DNA of 57,678 nt from Burkholderiales bacterium (GTDB taxonomy: Bacteria > Pseudomonadota > Gammaproteobacteria > Burkholderiales > Burkholderiaceae_C): the NCBI GenBank assembly GCA_025358485.1, contig JANYJJ010000132.1:1-57678 (forward strand). The letters are read 5' to 3'. A program made the position numbers and the translations under genes. Below, piece after piece: positions 7,497-16,164 of this stretch. The notes under the pieces are model-generated. The model searched no databases, was not told where the DNA came from, and was given only the letters and a program-made list of their open reading frames with translations. Each line of letters begins with the position of its first letter. Positions within the stretch are counted from its first letter, which is position 1.

Positions 7497-9587
7497 ATGA
7501 GTTTTCTGCTTGCCAAGATTTTGGTTTTGATGCTGCTCGCGGCGCTGGTCGGGGCCTGGCTGGCCCGCAGCTATTTGATGCGCCGCTACCAAGACGTGAC
7601 CACCGAATACACCCGCATGGACTCTGAAGGCCGCGCTTGGCGCACCGGGTTTGAGAAGACCTTGGCGCAGCGCCCCGAGGTCGATTTGACCCCGCTGCAC
7701 GCGCGCATGAACGAGTTGGACGCCACGGTTCGCGCCATCGACATTCCGCGCCCCGTGCCCACCGACCTCAACCCGGTGCTCAGTGCCTTGGCGGCCATTC
7801 GTTTGCCCACACCGAAAGAAGTCGACTTGCAGCCAGTGCATGCGCGCTTGGCTGAATTGGAAGCGGCCGTGCGCGGCATCGTCATACCCCACACCGATTT
7901 GAGCCCCGTGCTCAGCGCCGTGTCTGGCATCCGCTTGCCAGTGGCCAAAGACGTGGACTTGCAGCCGCTGCACAGCCGACTCGACGCGTTGGAGAATGCC
8001 GTGCGCGGCATGCCGAAACCTGTGGCCACCGACCTCACCCCGGTGCTCAACGCGGTGTCTGCCATTCACATTCCTGCCCCCAAAGACGTTGACTTTCAGC
8101 CTTTGCACGGCCACTTGAATGAGCTGCAAGCCGCCGTGCGCGGCATCGTTATTCCCCAACCGTCGGTCACCGACCTGACGCCTGTGCTGGCAGCCGTCAC
8201 TGCCATTCGCATGCCCGAGCCCAAGGCTGTTGACCTGCAACCGATGCAAGCGCGTTTGCACGAATTGGAAACGGCGGTGCGCAACATTCGCATTCCTGTA
8301 GCGGTGCCCACCGACCTCACGCCGGTGCTGACGGCCTTGTCTGCCATCCGCATGCCCGAGGCCAAGCCCGTCGATTTGCAACCCGTGCACAGCAAGCTCG
8401 GCGAACTGGAGGCGGCGGTGCGCGGCATCCGCATTCCGGTGGCCGTGCCAACCGACCTCGCGCCCGTGCTCACGGCAGTGTCTGGCATTCGCTTTCCTGT
8501 GCCCAAAGAAGTTGACATGCAGCCCTTGCAAACGCGTTTGAATGCGCTGGAAACCGCGGTCAAAGGCATCGTCATCCCGCAGCCCAAGCCCACTGACTTG
8601 AGCCCGGTGCTGACGGCGGTGTCGAACATCCGCATCCCTGTTGCCAAAGAGGTGGATTTGCAGCCGCTGCAAGCGCGCATGAACGCGCTGGAAGCGGCTG
8701 TGAAAGGCATCGTCATTCCGCAGCCTGCGGCACCCACAGACTTGAGCCCCGTGCTGGCCGCTGTGGCTGGCATCCGCATTCCGCAGCCGATGTCAACCGA
8801 CTTGGGCCCGGTGTTGATTGCGGTGGCGGGCATCAAATTCCCAGCGCACAAAGACGTTGACTTGCAGCCCGTGCAAGCGCGCTTGACCGATGTTGAAACG
8901 GCGGTGCGCGCCATTCAAATTCCCAAACCCATTGCGACCGACCTGTCGCCTGTGTTGAATGCTGTGTCTGGCATACGCATTCCCGCGCCCAAGGACGTGG
9001 ACTTGAGCGGCCTGCGCGCTCAGTTGCTGGCGCTGGAAGATACCGTCAAGGCCATCCGCATTCCGACGCTTCCTGCCATGCCTGCGCCCGTGAACTTGGC
9101 ACCCACCGAGCAGCGCTTGGCTGCGCTGGAACGTGCGGTGGCCGCCATCACCATTCCGCCGTCCACGACGGTGGACTTGAGCGTGGTGCTGCAAAAACTC
9201 GACAAGCTGGAGGCGCGTGCGGCGCAGGTGCTTGTGGTGCCCGCGCCCGCACCAGCACCAGCACCCGCGCCTGCAGCTCCTGCCGTGGCCGCGACACCGA
9301 AAGCATCAGTGCGCGTAGGCAGCCGCAACTTGCTCAGTCATGCTGGTTACGGCAAGCCCGATGACCTCAAGCTCATCAAAGGCGTGGCCACCGTGATGGA
9401 AAAAATGATGCACGACATCGGCGTGTATTACTTTTGGCAAATCGCCGAATGGTCGCCAGCCGACGTGGCGCATGCCGACGCCCAACTCACTGCCTTCAAA
9501 GGCCGCATCGACCGCGACGATTGGATACGCCAGGCCGTGCAGTTTGCCAAGCTGAAAGACTCGGCGCTGAAGCCAAATTTTGGTTGA
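7497..9587 (+). CDS. Membrane-anchored repeat protein with C-terminal helix-hairpin-helix-like domain
   Basis: The 696-residue protein is of unknown function. Residues 4-24 form a membrane anchor. Residues 63 to about 520 are a periodic array of two alternating modules. Module A (about 27 residues) has the pattern DLQPLxxRLxxLExAVRGIxIP, and module B (20 residues) has DLxPVLxAVxxIRxPxxKEV. There are about ten of each, with degenerate copies after. The pattern suggests short helices joined by IP turns, forming a rod. An Ala/Pro linker at about 590 leads to a terminal domain containing DDLKLIKGVATVMEKMM and GRIDRDDWIRQA. That domain resembles the helix-hairpin-helix tail found fused to some alphaproteobacterial NuoE proteins. 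The start follows GGAG. No homologous function is known to me. Confidence 0.8.
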   Translation: MSFLLAKILVLMLLAALVGAWLARSYLMRRYQDVTTEYTRMDSEGRAWRTGFEKTLAQRPEVDLTPLHARMNELDATVRAIDIPRPVPTDLNPVLSALAAIRLPTPKEVDLQPVHARLAELEAAVRGIVIPHTDLSPVLSAVSGIRLPVAKDVDLQPLHSRLDALENAVRGMPKPVATDLTPVLNAVSAIHIPAPKDVDFQPLHGHLNELQAAVRGIVIPQPSVTDLTPVLAAVTAIRMPEPKAVDLQPMQARLHELETAVRNIRIPVAVPTDLTPVLTALSAIRMPEAKPVDLQPVHSKLGELEAAVRGIRIPVAVPTDLAPVLTAVSGIRFPVPKEVDMQPLQTRLNALETAVKGIVIPQPKPTDLSPVLTAVSNIRIPVAKEVDLQPLQARMNALEAAVKGIVIPQPAAPTDLSPVLAAVAGIRIPQPMSTDLGPVLIAVAGIKFPAHKDVDLQPVQARLTDVETAVRAIQIPKPIATDLSPVLNAVSGIRIPAPKDVDLSGLRAQLLALEDTVKAIRIPTLPAMPAPVNLAPTEQRLAALERAVAAITIPPSTTVDLSVVLQKLDKLEARAAQVLVVPAPAPAPAPAPAAPAVAATPKASVRVGSRNLLSHAGYGKPDDLKLIKGVATVMEKMMHDIGVYYFWQIAEWSPADVAHADAQLTAFKGRIDRDDWIRQAVQFAKLKDSALKPNFG
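7683..9065 (+). repeat. In-gene tandem repeat array of about 141-bp units
   Basis: This is the coding repeat array of the gene at 7497. Successive units of 27 + 20 codons begin with GAC or GAT for the DLxP motif of each module. About nine full A-B cycles can be followed, then an A-B-B step near 8740-8840, where one A module is missing, and a final partial cycle. The copies differ from each other at many codons, so the array is old rather than freshly duplicated, and slippage is probably rare. Confidence 0.85.
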
Positions 9588-9731
9588 GGTGACCGGCTGC
9601 AAAGAAGCGCGCATCAAGCCCGTGTCGCGCTCGGGCTCGTCATCGGTGCAGGCGGACAAACCTGAGCCCGTTTGCCCTGCCTCACGACGATAGCGAACGC
9701 CGCCTCAGGCCGCTCGGAAACACCGCACTCA

Positions 9732-10946
9732 TCACTTCACCCAAGTGTTGAGCTGGATGATGGGCAGCAGCACCGCCAGCACGATGAGCATCACCACCAA
9801 ACCCATCACCACGATGAGCAGGGGTTCCAAAATGGTGGCGATTTGCAGGGAGCGGCGCTGCACTTCCATGGTGAGCTGACGCGCTGCGCGGTCGAGCATG
9901 GTGGGCAGTTGGCCGGTCTGTTCGCCGAGGCGCGAGAACATTGCCAGCAGCCCAGGGAAGCGTTTTTTACCGGCCAGCGCTGACGCCAAAGGCGCGCCTT
10001 CGCGCACTTGAATCAAAGCCTGCATGGCGTCGGCTCGCATCGACCGATTCGACAGCGTTTCAGCCGCTGCTTGCAGCGCTTTCAATATAGGCACGCCCGC
10101 ACCGGCCAGCATGGCCAGCGTGCCGGCAAAGCGCGCTGCGTTGTAGCCGCGCGCGAGTTTGCCGATCAGCGGCAGGTTCAAAAAGCCGGCGTCAAAACGC
10201 TCACGAAAATCTTCATTGCGCAACATGACGCTCAGCGTGGCAATGCCGCCCACGATGCCCAAAAGAAGCAGCCAACCCCAGTGGCGCAAGAACGAACTGA
10301 TGTTCAACATCGCCACCGTCAAAGCAGGCAGCGAGCGCTTGGAACTGGTGAACACAGCGGCCACTTGCGGCACCACGTAGGTCACCAAAAAGATCACGAT
10401 GACCACCGCGATGATGGACACGATGGCGGGGTAGAGCGTGGCCGCAATCAGCTTGGCCTTCAACTCTTGGCGCGCTTCCAAGTCGTCAGACAAGCGCTCC
10501 AGCACTTGGCCCAACGCACCGCTTTGTTCACCCGCCGCGACCACGCCGCGATAAACCTCATCGAACTCGCGCGGTGCGCTGCTCAGCGCCTGCGCAAAGG
10601 GCGAGCCGGCATTCACCTCGGCGCGCAAATGCGCCACCAATTCGCGCTGGCGTGGGTCTTCGGCTTCGTCGGTGAGGGCAGTCAGGGCGCGTTCCAGCGG
10701 CAAGCCACTGGTCACCAAACCGGCCAACTGCCGCGTCCACACGGCCAAGTTGGTGGCGTTGAATACCTTGCGGCTGAAGTTTTTGCCCAGCGATTGCGTG
10801 CCCGCCGACGCCACCTGCGTCACGTCCAGAGGCACCAGCGATTGAGCGCGCAACTGAGCCCGCGCCGCCTTGGCGTTGTCGGCCTCCAGCAGGCCGGTGG
10901 TCGATTTGCCTGCGGCTGTCAGCGCTTCGAATTTGTATGCGGGCAA
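9732..10946 (-). CDS. gspF: Type II secretion system inner-membrane protein GspF
   Basis: The 404-residue platform protein of the type II secretion machine contacts the GspE ATPase and the pseudopilus. It starts with MPAYKFEALTAAGK, the classical GspF opening. It carries two GspF repeats (about 70-195 and 275-395) and three membrane helices, at about 170-195, 220-245 and 375-400. It is the last gene of the minus-strand gsp series. Unlike its neighbours it is separated from the upstream gspE by 195 bp, filled by a REP-like hairpin and a 13-bp tandem array. Its supply relative to GspE may therefore be reduced or separately controlled. Confidence 0.96.
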   Translation of the reverse strand: MPAYKFEALTAAGKSTTGLLEADNAKAARAQLRAQSLVPLDVTQVASAGTQSLGKNFSRKVFNATNLAVWTRQLAGLVTSGLPLERALTALTDEAEDPRQRELVAHLRAEVNAGSPFAQALSSAPREFDEVYRGVVAAGEQSGALGQVLERLSDDLEARQELKAKLIAATLYPAIVSIIAVVIVIFLVTYVVPQVAAVFTSSKRSLPALTVAMLNISSFLRHWGWLLLLGIVGGIATLSVMLRNEDFRERFDAGFLNLPLIGKLARGYNAARFAGTLAMLAGAGVPILKALQAAAETLSNRSMRADAMQALIQVREGAPLASALAGKKRFPGLLAMFSRLGEQTGQLPTMLDRAARQLTMEVQRRSLQIATILEPLLIVVMGLVVMLIVLAVLLPIIQLNTWVK

Positions 10947-10976
10947 AGGGTCAGCCTCGGTAATTTATTAACCAAT

Positions 10977-11036
10977 CCCGTTCGGGCTGAGGTACCCGAG
11001 CCTTGCGCAAGGCTTCGATACCTCAGCCCGAACGGG
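10977..11036. repeat. REP-like inverted repeat element B (strong hairpin)
   Basis: Perfect 18-bp arms, CCCGTTCGGGCTGAGGTA at 10977-10994 and its reverse complement at 11019-11036, flank a 24-nt centre. That centre contains GCCTTGCGCAAGGC, itself a palindrome, so the whole can form one long stem. It sits in the gspE-gspF intercistronic gap and shares its core with the elements at 675 and 56024. In an mRNA it should act as a stability or attenuation structure. There is no following T-run on the minus strand, so it is not a typical terminator. Confidence 0.85.
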
Positions 11037-11099
11037 AGGGGTGAACGGGAGGGGTGAACGGGAGGGGTGAACGGGAGGGTTAACTGGTGGGGTGAACGG
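11031..11099. repeat. 13-bp tandem repeat next to REP element B
   Basis: About five head-to-tail copies of a 13-bp unit, GTGAACGGGAGGG, start inside the right arm of REP element B. The first four copies are nearly identical, one later copy is degenerate (TTAACTGGTGGGG), and a partial copy ends the array. The unit contains GAACGGGA, the end of the REP arm, so the array looks like a local expansion of that edge. It lies wholly in the gspE-gspF gap. Confidence 0.85.
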
Positions 11100-11141
11100 T
11101 CTTTATTCGATTTCTTACGACCGTCTCGCCTTTCCACCAAG

Positions 11142-12563
11142 CTATTCCTTGGTGACGCGCATCACCTCTTCGGGGGAAGTAATTCCCTCAGCAACAAGCC
11201 GCTCGCCGTCATCGCGCATCGACTGCAAGCCACCTTGCTCAGCCGCCACAAACAGCTGTGATTCGGCCGCGCGGCTGTGAATCAAGGAACGCACTTTCTC
11301 ATCGGCCACCATCAATTCATAAACGCCCGTGCGGCCTTTGTAGCCCGTGTTCAAACAAGCTTCGCAGCCCACAGGGTGGTAGCGCCCACGTGTGTCGATT
11401 TTTTTGCACTGCACGCAGAGTTTGCGAACCAAGCGCTGCGCCAACACGCCCAGCAAGCTGGAGCTGAGCAAGAACGGCTCCACACCCATGTCGATCAGGC
11501 GCGTCACCGTGCTGGGCGCGTCGTTGGTGTGAACTGTGGCCAGCACCAAGTGACCGGTCAAAGAGGCTTGGATGGCAATCTGCGCTGTCTCGTAATCGCG
11601 AATCTCGCCAATCATCACCACGTCGGGGTCTTGTCGAAGGATGGCGCGCAGGGCTTTGGCGAAGGTCAGATCGATCTTCGGGTTCACCTGCGTTTGGCCT
11701 ATGCCGGGCAGCTCGTATTCCACCGGGTCTTCCACCGTCAACACATTGGTGCTGGCAATGTCCACCCGGCCCAGCGACGCGTACAGCGTGGTGGTTTTGC
11801 CTGAACCTGTGGGGCCAGTGACCAACACAATGCCGTGCGGCTGCTTGATGAGTTTGTCGAAACGCGTCAGCGTGGCGCCGCTCATGCCCAGCGACTCCAG
11901 CGAAAACTTGGCGTCGCCTTTGTCCAGCAAACGCAGCACCGCGCGTTCGCCGTGGGCCGACGGCAGGGTCGACACACGCACGTCCACCGCGCGACCGCCG
12001 ATGCGCAAACTGATGCGGCCGTCTTGCGGCAACCGCTTCTCGGCAATGTCCAACTCGGCCATGATTTTCAAACGCGAAATCAAGGCGGCATGCAGCGCTT
12101 TGTTGGGCTGCACCACTTCGCGCAGCGTGCCGTCCACCCGAAAACGTACCGCGCTGCTGCGCTCGTATGGTTCGATGTGAATGTCAGACGCGCCGTCTTT
12201 GGCGGCCTGCGTGAGCAGCGCGTTCAGCATGCGAATGATGGGCGCGTCGTTGGATGCTTCCAGCAGGTCTTCTATGGCCGGCAGCTCTTGCATCATTCGG
12301 CTCAGGTCCACCGCGCTTTCTACTTCGCCTATCACCGTGGCTGCGCTCGATTCGCTGCCCGCATAAGCCGCCGCAATGCGGTTGCCCAAAGTGGCGGCCG
12401 ATTCGCGCTGGAGCTGGTCTACCTGATACAGCCGCAGCACTTCGCCCAGCGCGCTGAGCGACACCGACTCGGGCGCCCACAACACCAAGCGCTCACCGTC
12501 GTCTTCCAACAAAACGTTGTGCGCCTTGGCGTAGGCGTAGGGCAGGGGGTGTCGGGCGCCCAT
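11142..12563 (-). CDS. gspE: Type II secretion ATPase GspE
   Basis: The 473-residue cytoplasmic hexameric ATPase powers pseudopilus assembly. An N-terminal GspE_N-like region (1-110) precedes the RecA-like core. Walker A is GPTGSGKT at 250-257. The Asp-box and Walker B region includes [14 protein letters not shown], and a four-cysteine zinc loop (CVQC then CEAC) follows near residues 390-410. It starts 3 bp after the gspD stop, so the two are translationally linked. The N-domain is shorter than in Vibrio EpsE, as is usual for the betaproteobacterial form. A hairpin and tandem array follow before gspF. Confidence 0.96.
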   Translation of the reverse strand: MGARHPLPYAYAKAHNVLLEDDGERLVLWAPESVSLSALGEVLRLYQVDQLQRESAATLGNRIAAAYAGSESSAATVIGEVESAVDLSRMMQELPAIEDLLEASNDAPIIRMLNALLTQAAKDGASDIHIEPYERSSAVRFRVDGTLREVVQPNKALHAALISRLKIMAELDIAEKRLPQDGRISLRIGGRAVDVRVSTLPSAHGERAVLRLLDKGDAKFSLESLGMSGATLTRFDKLIKQPHGIVLVTGPTGSGKTTTLYASLGRVDIASTNVLTVEDPVEYELPGIGQTQVNPKIDLTFAKALRAILRQDPDVVMIGEIRDYETAQIAIQASLTGHLVLATVHTNDAPSTVTRLIDMGVEPFLLSSSLLGVLAQRLVRKLCVQCKKIDTRGRYHPVGCEACLNTGYKGRTGVYELMVADEKVRSLIHSRAAESQLFVAAEQGGLQSMRDDGERLVAEGITSPEEVMRVTKE

Positions 12564-12566
12564 GGC

Positions 12567-14732
12567 TTACGGCTTCGGTGCGGAGTTGGGGACGGTGGAC
12601 TCCATCAGCGGGCGCAGCGGCGGCAGCACCGGAGCGTCGTTGATGGGCACGGTGACGCTCGGCGTGGGCTGCAATTCTTTTTGCTGCGCCCGGATCGCGT
12701 CGTAGCGGTCTAAGGTGATGGCGTCAGCCGCCTGCTGCGTGCGGATCACGACCGGGCGCAAAAACACCATCAAGTTGGACTTGCTGCGGGTGCGGTTGTC
12801 GGCGCGGAACAGGTTGCCGATGAGCGGCAGATCGCCGAGGTAAGGCACCTTGCTGACCGTACCTTCGTACTCGTCTTTGAGCAAACCACCCAGCACCATG
12901 ATGGCTCCGTCGTCGACGACCACGGTGGTTTCAATCGCGCTCTTGTCCGTCGTTGGGCCTGCCGTGGCGGAAATACTTGAGACGCTGGAGTTCTCTTGGT
13001 AGATCACCATGCGAACGGTGCCGCCTTCACCGATTTGCGGTTTGACTTTCAGCGTCAGGCCCACGTCTTTGCGCTCGACCGTTTGAAACGGGTTCACAGA
13101 TCCGCCGCTGGCACCGGTGTTGGTGAACGACCCTGTAATGAAGGGCACGTTTTGACCAATGACGATGCGCGCTTCTTCGTTGTCGAGTGCGATCAAATTC
13201 GGAGTTGACAGCACATTGCCGCCCGCGTTGGTTTCGAGAAATCTGGCCAACGCGCCCAGCGTGTAAATCTCACCGATCTTCTTCAAAACACCAATGTTGA
13301 AGCCGCCGGGGATTCCTGCTGTGACGGCGGCTGCGATGCCGGTGCGCCCTTGCGCGGTGGCGGCTGACAAGTTGATGATGTTGCTGTTGCCTGAACCGAA
13401 ACTGGTGCCTGCACCGACGAGCGTGCCGTCACCTTTTTTTCCTTGAACGCCTTGCCACTGCACCCCGAAGTCGGCCGCTTTGTTCGCATCAACCTTGACG
13501 ATCATCGACTCGATGTAGACCTGAGCGCGGCGTGAATCGAGCTGATCAATCACTGAGCGCAATTGCCGATACAGCGGCTCGGGCGCAGTGATGATCAGCG
13601 AGTTGGTGGACGGATCGGCTTGAATGAAACCGCCCGTTGAGGGCCCGGCCGATGCGCTCAGCGCGGTTTGCGTGGCAGCACCGCCGCCCGCCGCTGGGGG
13701 TGTGTTGGGGGAAAGGCCAGGTGCTGGGCTGGCACCACCTGACGACGAGCCGGTGGCGCTGTAAGCCGCGCGCAGCACCGCCGCGAGCTTGGTGGCGTCG
13801 GCATTTTTCAGGTACACGACCCAAATGTTGCCCAAGGAATTGGCGGTGCTGGTGGGCTGATCCAGCTTCGCGACAAGCGAGCGAATTTGCGCCATGCGCG
13901 CAGGGTTTGTGGCGCGCACGATCAGTGAGTTGTTGCGCGAATCCACCAGCACCGTTGGGGCCCCGCTGGCCGAGCCGGGCACGCCCGGCGTGCCGCCGGT
14001 GTCAGACAAGCGCTGCACCATCACTGCCAAGTCAGACGCCACACCGTGCTTGATGGCGATCACTTCCACATCGCCCGAGCCTGGCGTGTCCATGGCCGCA
14101 ATGATTTTGGCGATGCGCTGCAAGTTGTCGGCGTAGTCGGTGATGACCAAGCTGTTGTTGCCGGGGTTGGCGTTGATGGTGTTGTTCGCACCAATCAACG
14201 GGCGCAGCACGGGCACCAAGTTGTTGGCGTTCTCGTGGTTGAGCTTGAAAATTTGGGTGATGACTTGGTCGCCGCGGCGCGTCACATCGCCGATGGCCAC
14301 GGTGCCTGCCTGCACTTTGGCTTCGGCTTCGGGCACCACTTTCAGAAGGCCGCCCACCTCGACCACCGAGAAGCCCAGGCCGCGCAGCGCAGCCAAGAAA
14401 TTCAGGTAGGCGTCGCGTGGCGACATGGGCTCTTCGCTGTACAGCGTCATCGTGCCTTTGACGCGCGGGTCCACCACAAACTGCTGTTTCAAAATGGCTG
14501 CCATGGCGCGCGTGACGCCTTCGATGTCGGCGTTCACAAAGTTCAGCGTCACGGGTTCGCCGCGAAATTTTGATGCGTTGCTGGCGGCTGTTTGGGCGTG
14601 AACTGGAAGCGCGGGTGTCAGCGATGCCAACAGCATGACGGCGCTCATCGCACCGGCCCAGCGCCTTTGCGTTTGTGGTCGCTGTTGCGTCAAACATTGG
14701 CGCTCTGTGCGCACGTGCTTTTTCATTTTCAT
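12567..14732 (-). CDS. gspD: Type II secretion outer-membrane secretin GspD
   Basis: The 721-residue protein forms the outer-membrane channel. Residues 1-47 are a long signal peptide with the cleavage region PVHAQTAAS. N0 begins at VTLNFVNADIEGVTRAM (about 60-75), followed by N1-N3 (130-420). The N3 domain carries a Gly/Ser/Ala-rich insertion (about 335-375). The secretin core follows, with the block VPYLGDLPLIGNLFR near residue 640. A Pro-rich tail of about 45 residues may bind a pilotin; none is encoded here. The start at 14732 overlaps the gspN stop as ATGA. A second ATG two codons later is an equally good start. Confidence 0.96.
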   Translation of the reverse strand: MKMKKHVRTERQCLTQQRPQTQRRWAGAMSAVMLLASLTPALPVHAQTAASNASKFRGEPVTLNFVNADIEGVTRAMAAILKQQFVVDPRVKGTMTLYSEEPMSPRDAYLNFLAALRGLGFSVVEVGGLLKVVPEAEAKVQAGTVAIGDVTRRGDQVITQIFKLNHENANNLVPVLRPLIGANNTINANPGNNSLVITDYADNLQRIAKIIAAMDTPGSGDVEVIAIKHGVASDLAVMVQRLSDTGGTPGVPGSASGAPTVLVDSRNNSLIVRATNPARMAQIRSLVAKLDQPTSTANSLGNIWVVYLKNADATKLAAVLRAAYSATGSSSGGASPAPGLSPNTPPAAGGGAATQTALSASAGPSTGGFIQADPSTNSLIITAPEPLYRQLRSVIDQLDSRRAQVYIESMIVKVDANKAADFGVQWQGVQGKKGDGTLVGAGTSFGSGNSNIINLSAATAQGRTGIAAAVTAGIPGGFNIGVLKKIGEIYTLGALARFLETNAGGNVLSTPNLIALDNEEARIVIGQNVPFITGSFTNTGASGGSVNPFQTVERKDVGLTLKVKPQIGEGGTVRMVIYQENSSVSSISATAGPTTDKSAIETTVVVDDGAIMVLGGLLKDEYEGTVSKVPYLGDLPLIGNLFRADNRTRSKSNLMVFLRPVVIRTQQAADAITLDRYDAIRAQQKELQPTPSVTVPINDAPVLPPLRPLMESTVPNSAPKP

Positions 14733-15628
14733 CCGATCGAAATGACAGACCGCGCGCCGTCGCGCCGTCCGATGATGTTCAGCAAATTAGACAAGGCAGC
14801 TTCGTCTGCCGTTTGCGCGCGCGCTTCGCCGCGAAAGCGTGTTTTGCCAGCGCCGGATGTGCCCGAGCCGCTGAGCTGCAAAGCGCCTTCCAGCGTCACC
14901 AAGTTGAGCTGCGCCGTGCCTGCGTTGGCCGGGTCACCGCTGACGGTGAAGCGGTAGTTGCCCAACGCAGGCAAGGTGGACATGCGCGAGGTCACGTCGG
15001 TCAAATCGAATTGCGCTTGACCATCGATGCGCCAGCGGCCTTGCACGGCCTCGACCGTCATCCCGGGTGACACCAGCTTCACGGTGCCGCCCAATTGCAG
15101 CGTGTTCCACGGCGTGCCCAGGCCACCCAACCAAGCGCTAGGCCACTGGCCCACCCAGCCCGCCGAGGTCGGCAGCAACGTGGCGCTCATGCGGCCCAAA
15201 CCGGGTTTGAGCATGACGGTGACCGCGCCGTTCAAGCAGCAAGCCTGAGCAGCTTGCATTTCCAAGCCGGTGCCGCGAAAGCGCAGCGTCCAGTTCAAGC
15301 GGCCGGGCAGGGCGCTGGCGTCGCGACTGCCAGGGCCGCCGGTGAGCACCAGCAGCGCACTGCCGGTCCACACCGTGCCGCGTGCATCGGACAATAAAAT
15401 TTTCTCGCCGGTGGCCGACGACACCATGCTCGCCAGCCAAGCAGCTGGCGCAAAAACGACCAGCGCGATCAGGCTGCCGACCACCGCGCCAGCGACCGCC
15501 CAACGTGCCGCCGCGCCGCGCGAGCGATCCCACGCCAGCTCGGCAAAAGTCGATTCTCCCCAGCCGGTTGCGGCGACCGTGGCGGCCCATTTCGGCTGGC
15601 GTTTTTGAAAAGGATTGCGAAAAATCAC
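14729..15628 (-). CDS. gspN: Type II secretion protein GspN
   Basis: The 299-residue inner-membrane protein is an accessory part of the type II secretion platform. It has one transmembrane helix at about 41-65 and a periplasmic domain with GspN features: VWTGSALLVL near 90 and paired Cys at the middle (QACC, about 128-131). The start is a GTG whose bases overlap the gspM stop (GTGA). The stop overlaps gspD in the same way, so translation is coupled along the operon. gspN is not essential in all type II systems but is regularly kept in Burkholderiales clusters. The assignment rests on position plus these features. Confidence 0.88.
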   Translation of the reverse strand: MIFRNPFQKRQPKWAATVAATGWGESTFAELAWDRSRGAAARWAVAGAVVGSLIALVVFAPAAWLASMVSSATGEKILLSDARGTVWTGSALLVLTGGPGSRDASALPGRLNWTLRFRGTGLEMQAAQACCLNGAVTVMLKPGLGRMSATLLPTSAGWVGQWPSAWLGGLGTPWNTLQLGGTVKLVSPGMTVEAVQGRWRIDGQAQFDLTDVTSRMSTLPALGNYRFTVSGDPANAGTAQLNLVTLEGALQLSGSGTSGAGKTRFRGEARAQTADEAALSNLLNIIGRRDGARSVISIG

Positions 15629-16164
15629 GGCGTGCCTCCCAGGCTGACAACCAGCGTGCCGCTGAAGCCGCGCGGGTTGCGCACCAATTGCATTTCAACC
15701 GGCCGCGCGCGAGCGGTGCTGCGCGCTTCTTGCAACCAGGCACGCAGGGCGTCGGCGCTGACCGCCGTGAGCGTCAGCGTGGCGCGGTCGCCTTGCATGG
15801 CCAATTTGGCGGTGTCACCCAAGCGTGCGGTGGCAGCCTTCAAAGCCATGGCCGCCTGCGACGGCGCGACCGGCGGCGCAGCGCGCAGCAAAACACTTTC
15901 AGACCCCATGCGCTGCATCTGCTGCAACTGCATGTCGAGTTGATCGAGTTTGGCCGGAGCTTCGTTGACCACGCGCCACGCGGGCTGAATGGCAAACATC
16001 CACAGCAATGCGCCGCCGACCAGCACCGCGGCGATGCCGACGAAGCGGCGCTCGCGCACCGCCAGCGCCGACCAACGCGTGCCCAATTGCTGCTTGAGGC
16101 TGAGCCAAGCCGACGGCATGCCCCCGTTGCGCGCGGGGCCAGCGGTTTTCAAAAGTCCACTCAC
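15625..16164 (-). CDS. gspM: Type II secretion protein GspM
   Basis: A protein of about 179 residues bridges GspL and the pseudopilus at the inner membrane. It has a short cytoplasmic N-part, a helix at LVGGALLWMFAI, then a periplasmic coiled coil and a ferredoxin-like C-domain. The GTG at 16164 is chosen because it overlaps the gspL stop as GTGA, like other junctions in this operon. An ATG at 16119 (MPSAWLSLKQQL) with upstream G-rich bases is a realistic alternative and gives the more usual N-terminus. Its end overlaps the gspN start. Confidence 0.88.
   Translation of the reverse strand: MSGLLKTAGPARNGGMPSAWLSLKQQLGTRWSALAVRERRFVGIAAVLVGGALLWMFAIQPAWRVVNEAPAKLDQLDMQLQQMQRMGSESVLLRAAPPVAPSQAAMALKAATARLGDTAKLAMQGDRATLTLTAVSADALRAWLQEARSTARARPVEMQLVRNPRGFSGTLVVSLGGTP

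Noticed and set aside
9588-9731. Short plus-strand frame after the repeat protein
   Set aside because: About 35 codons, overlaps no conserved motif, and looks like non-coding space between convergent genes.
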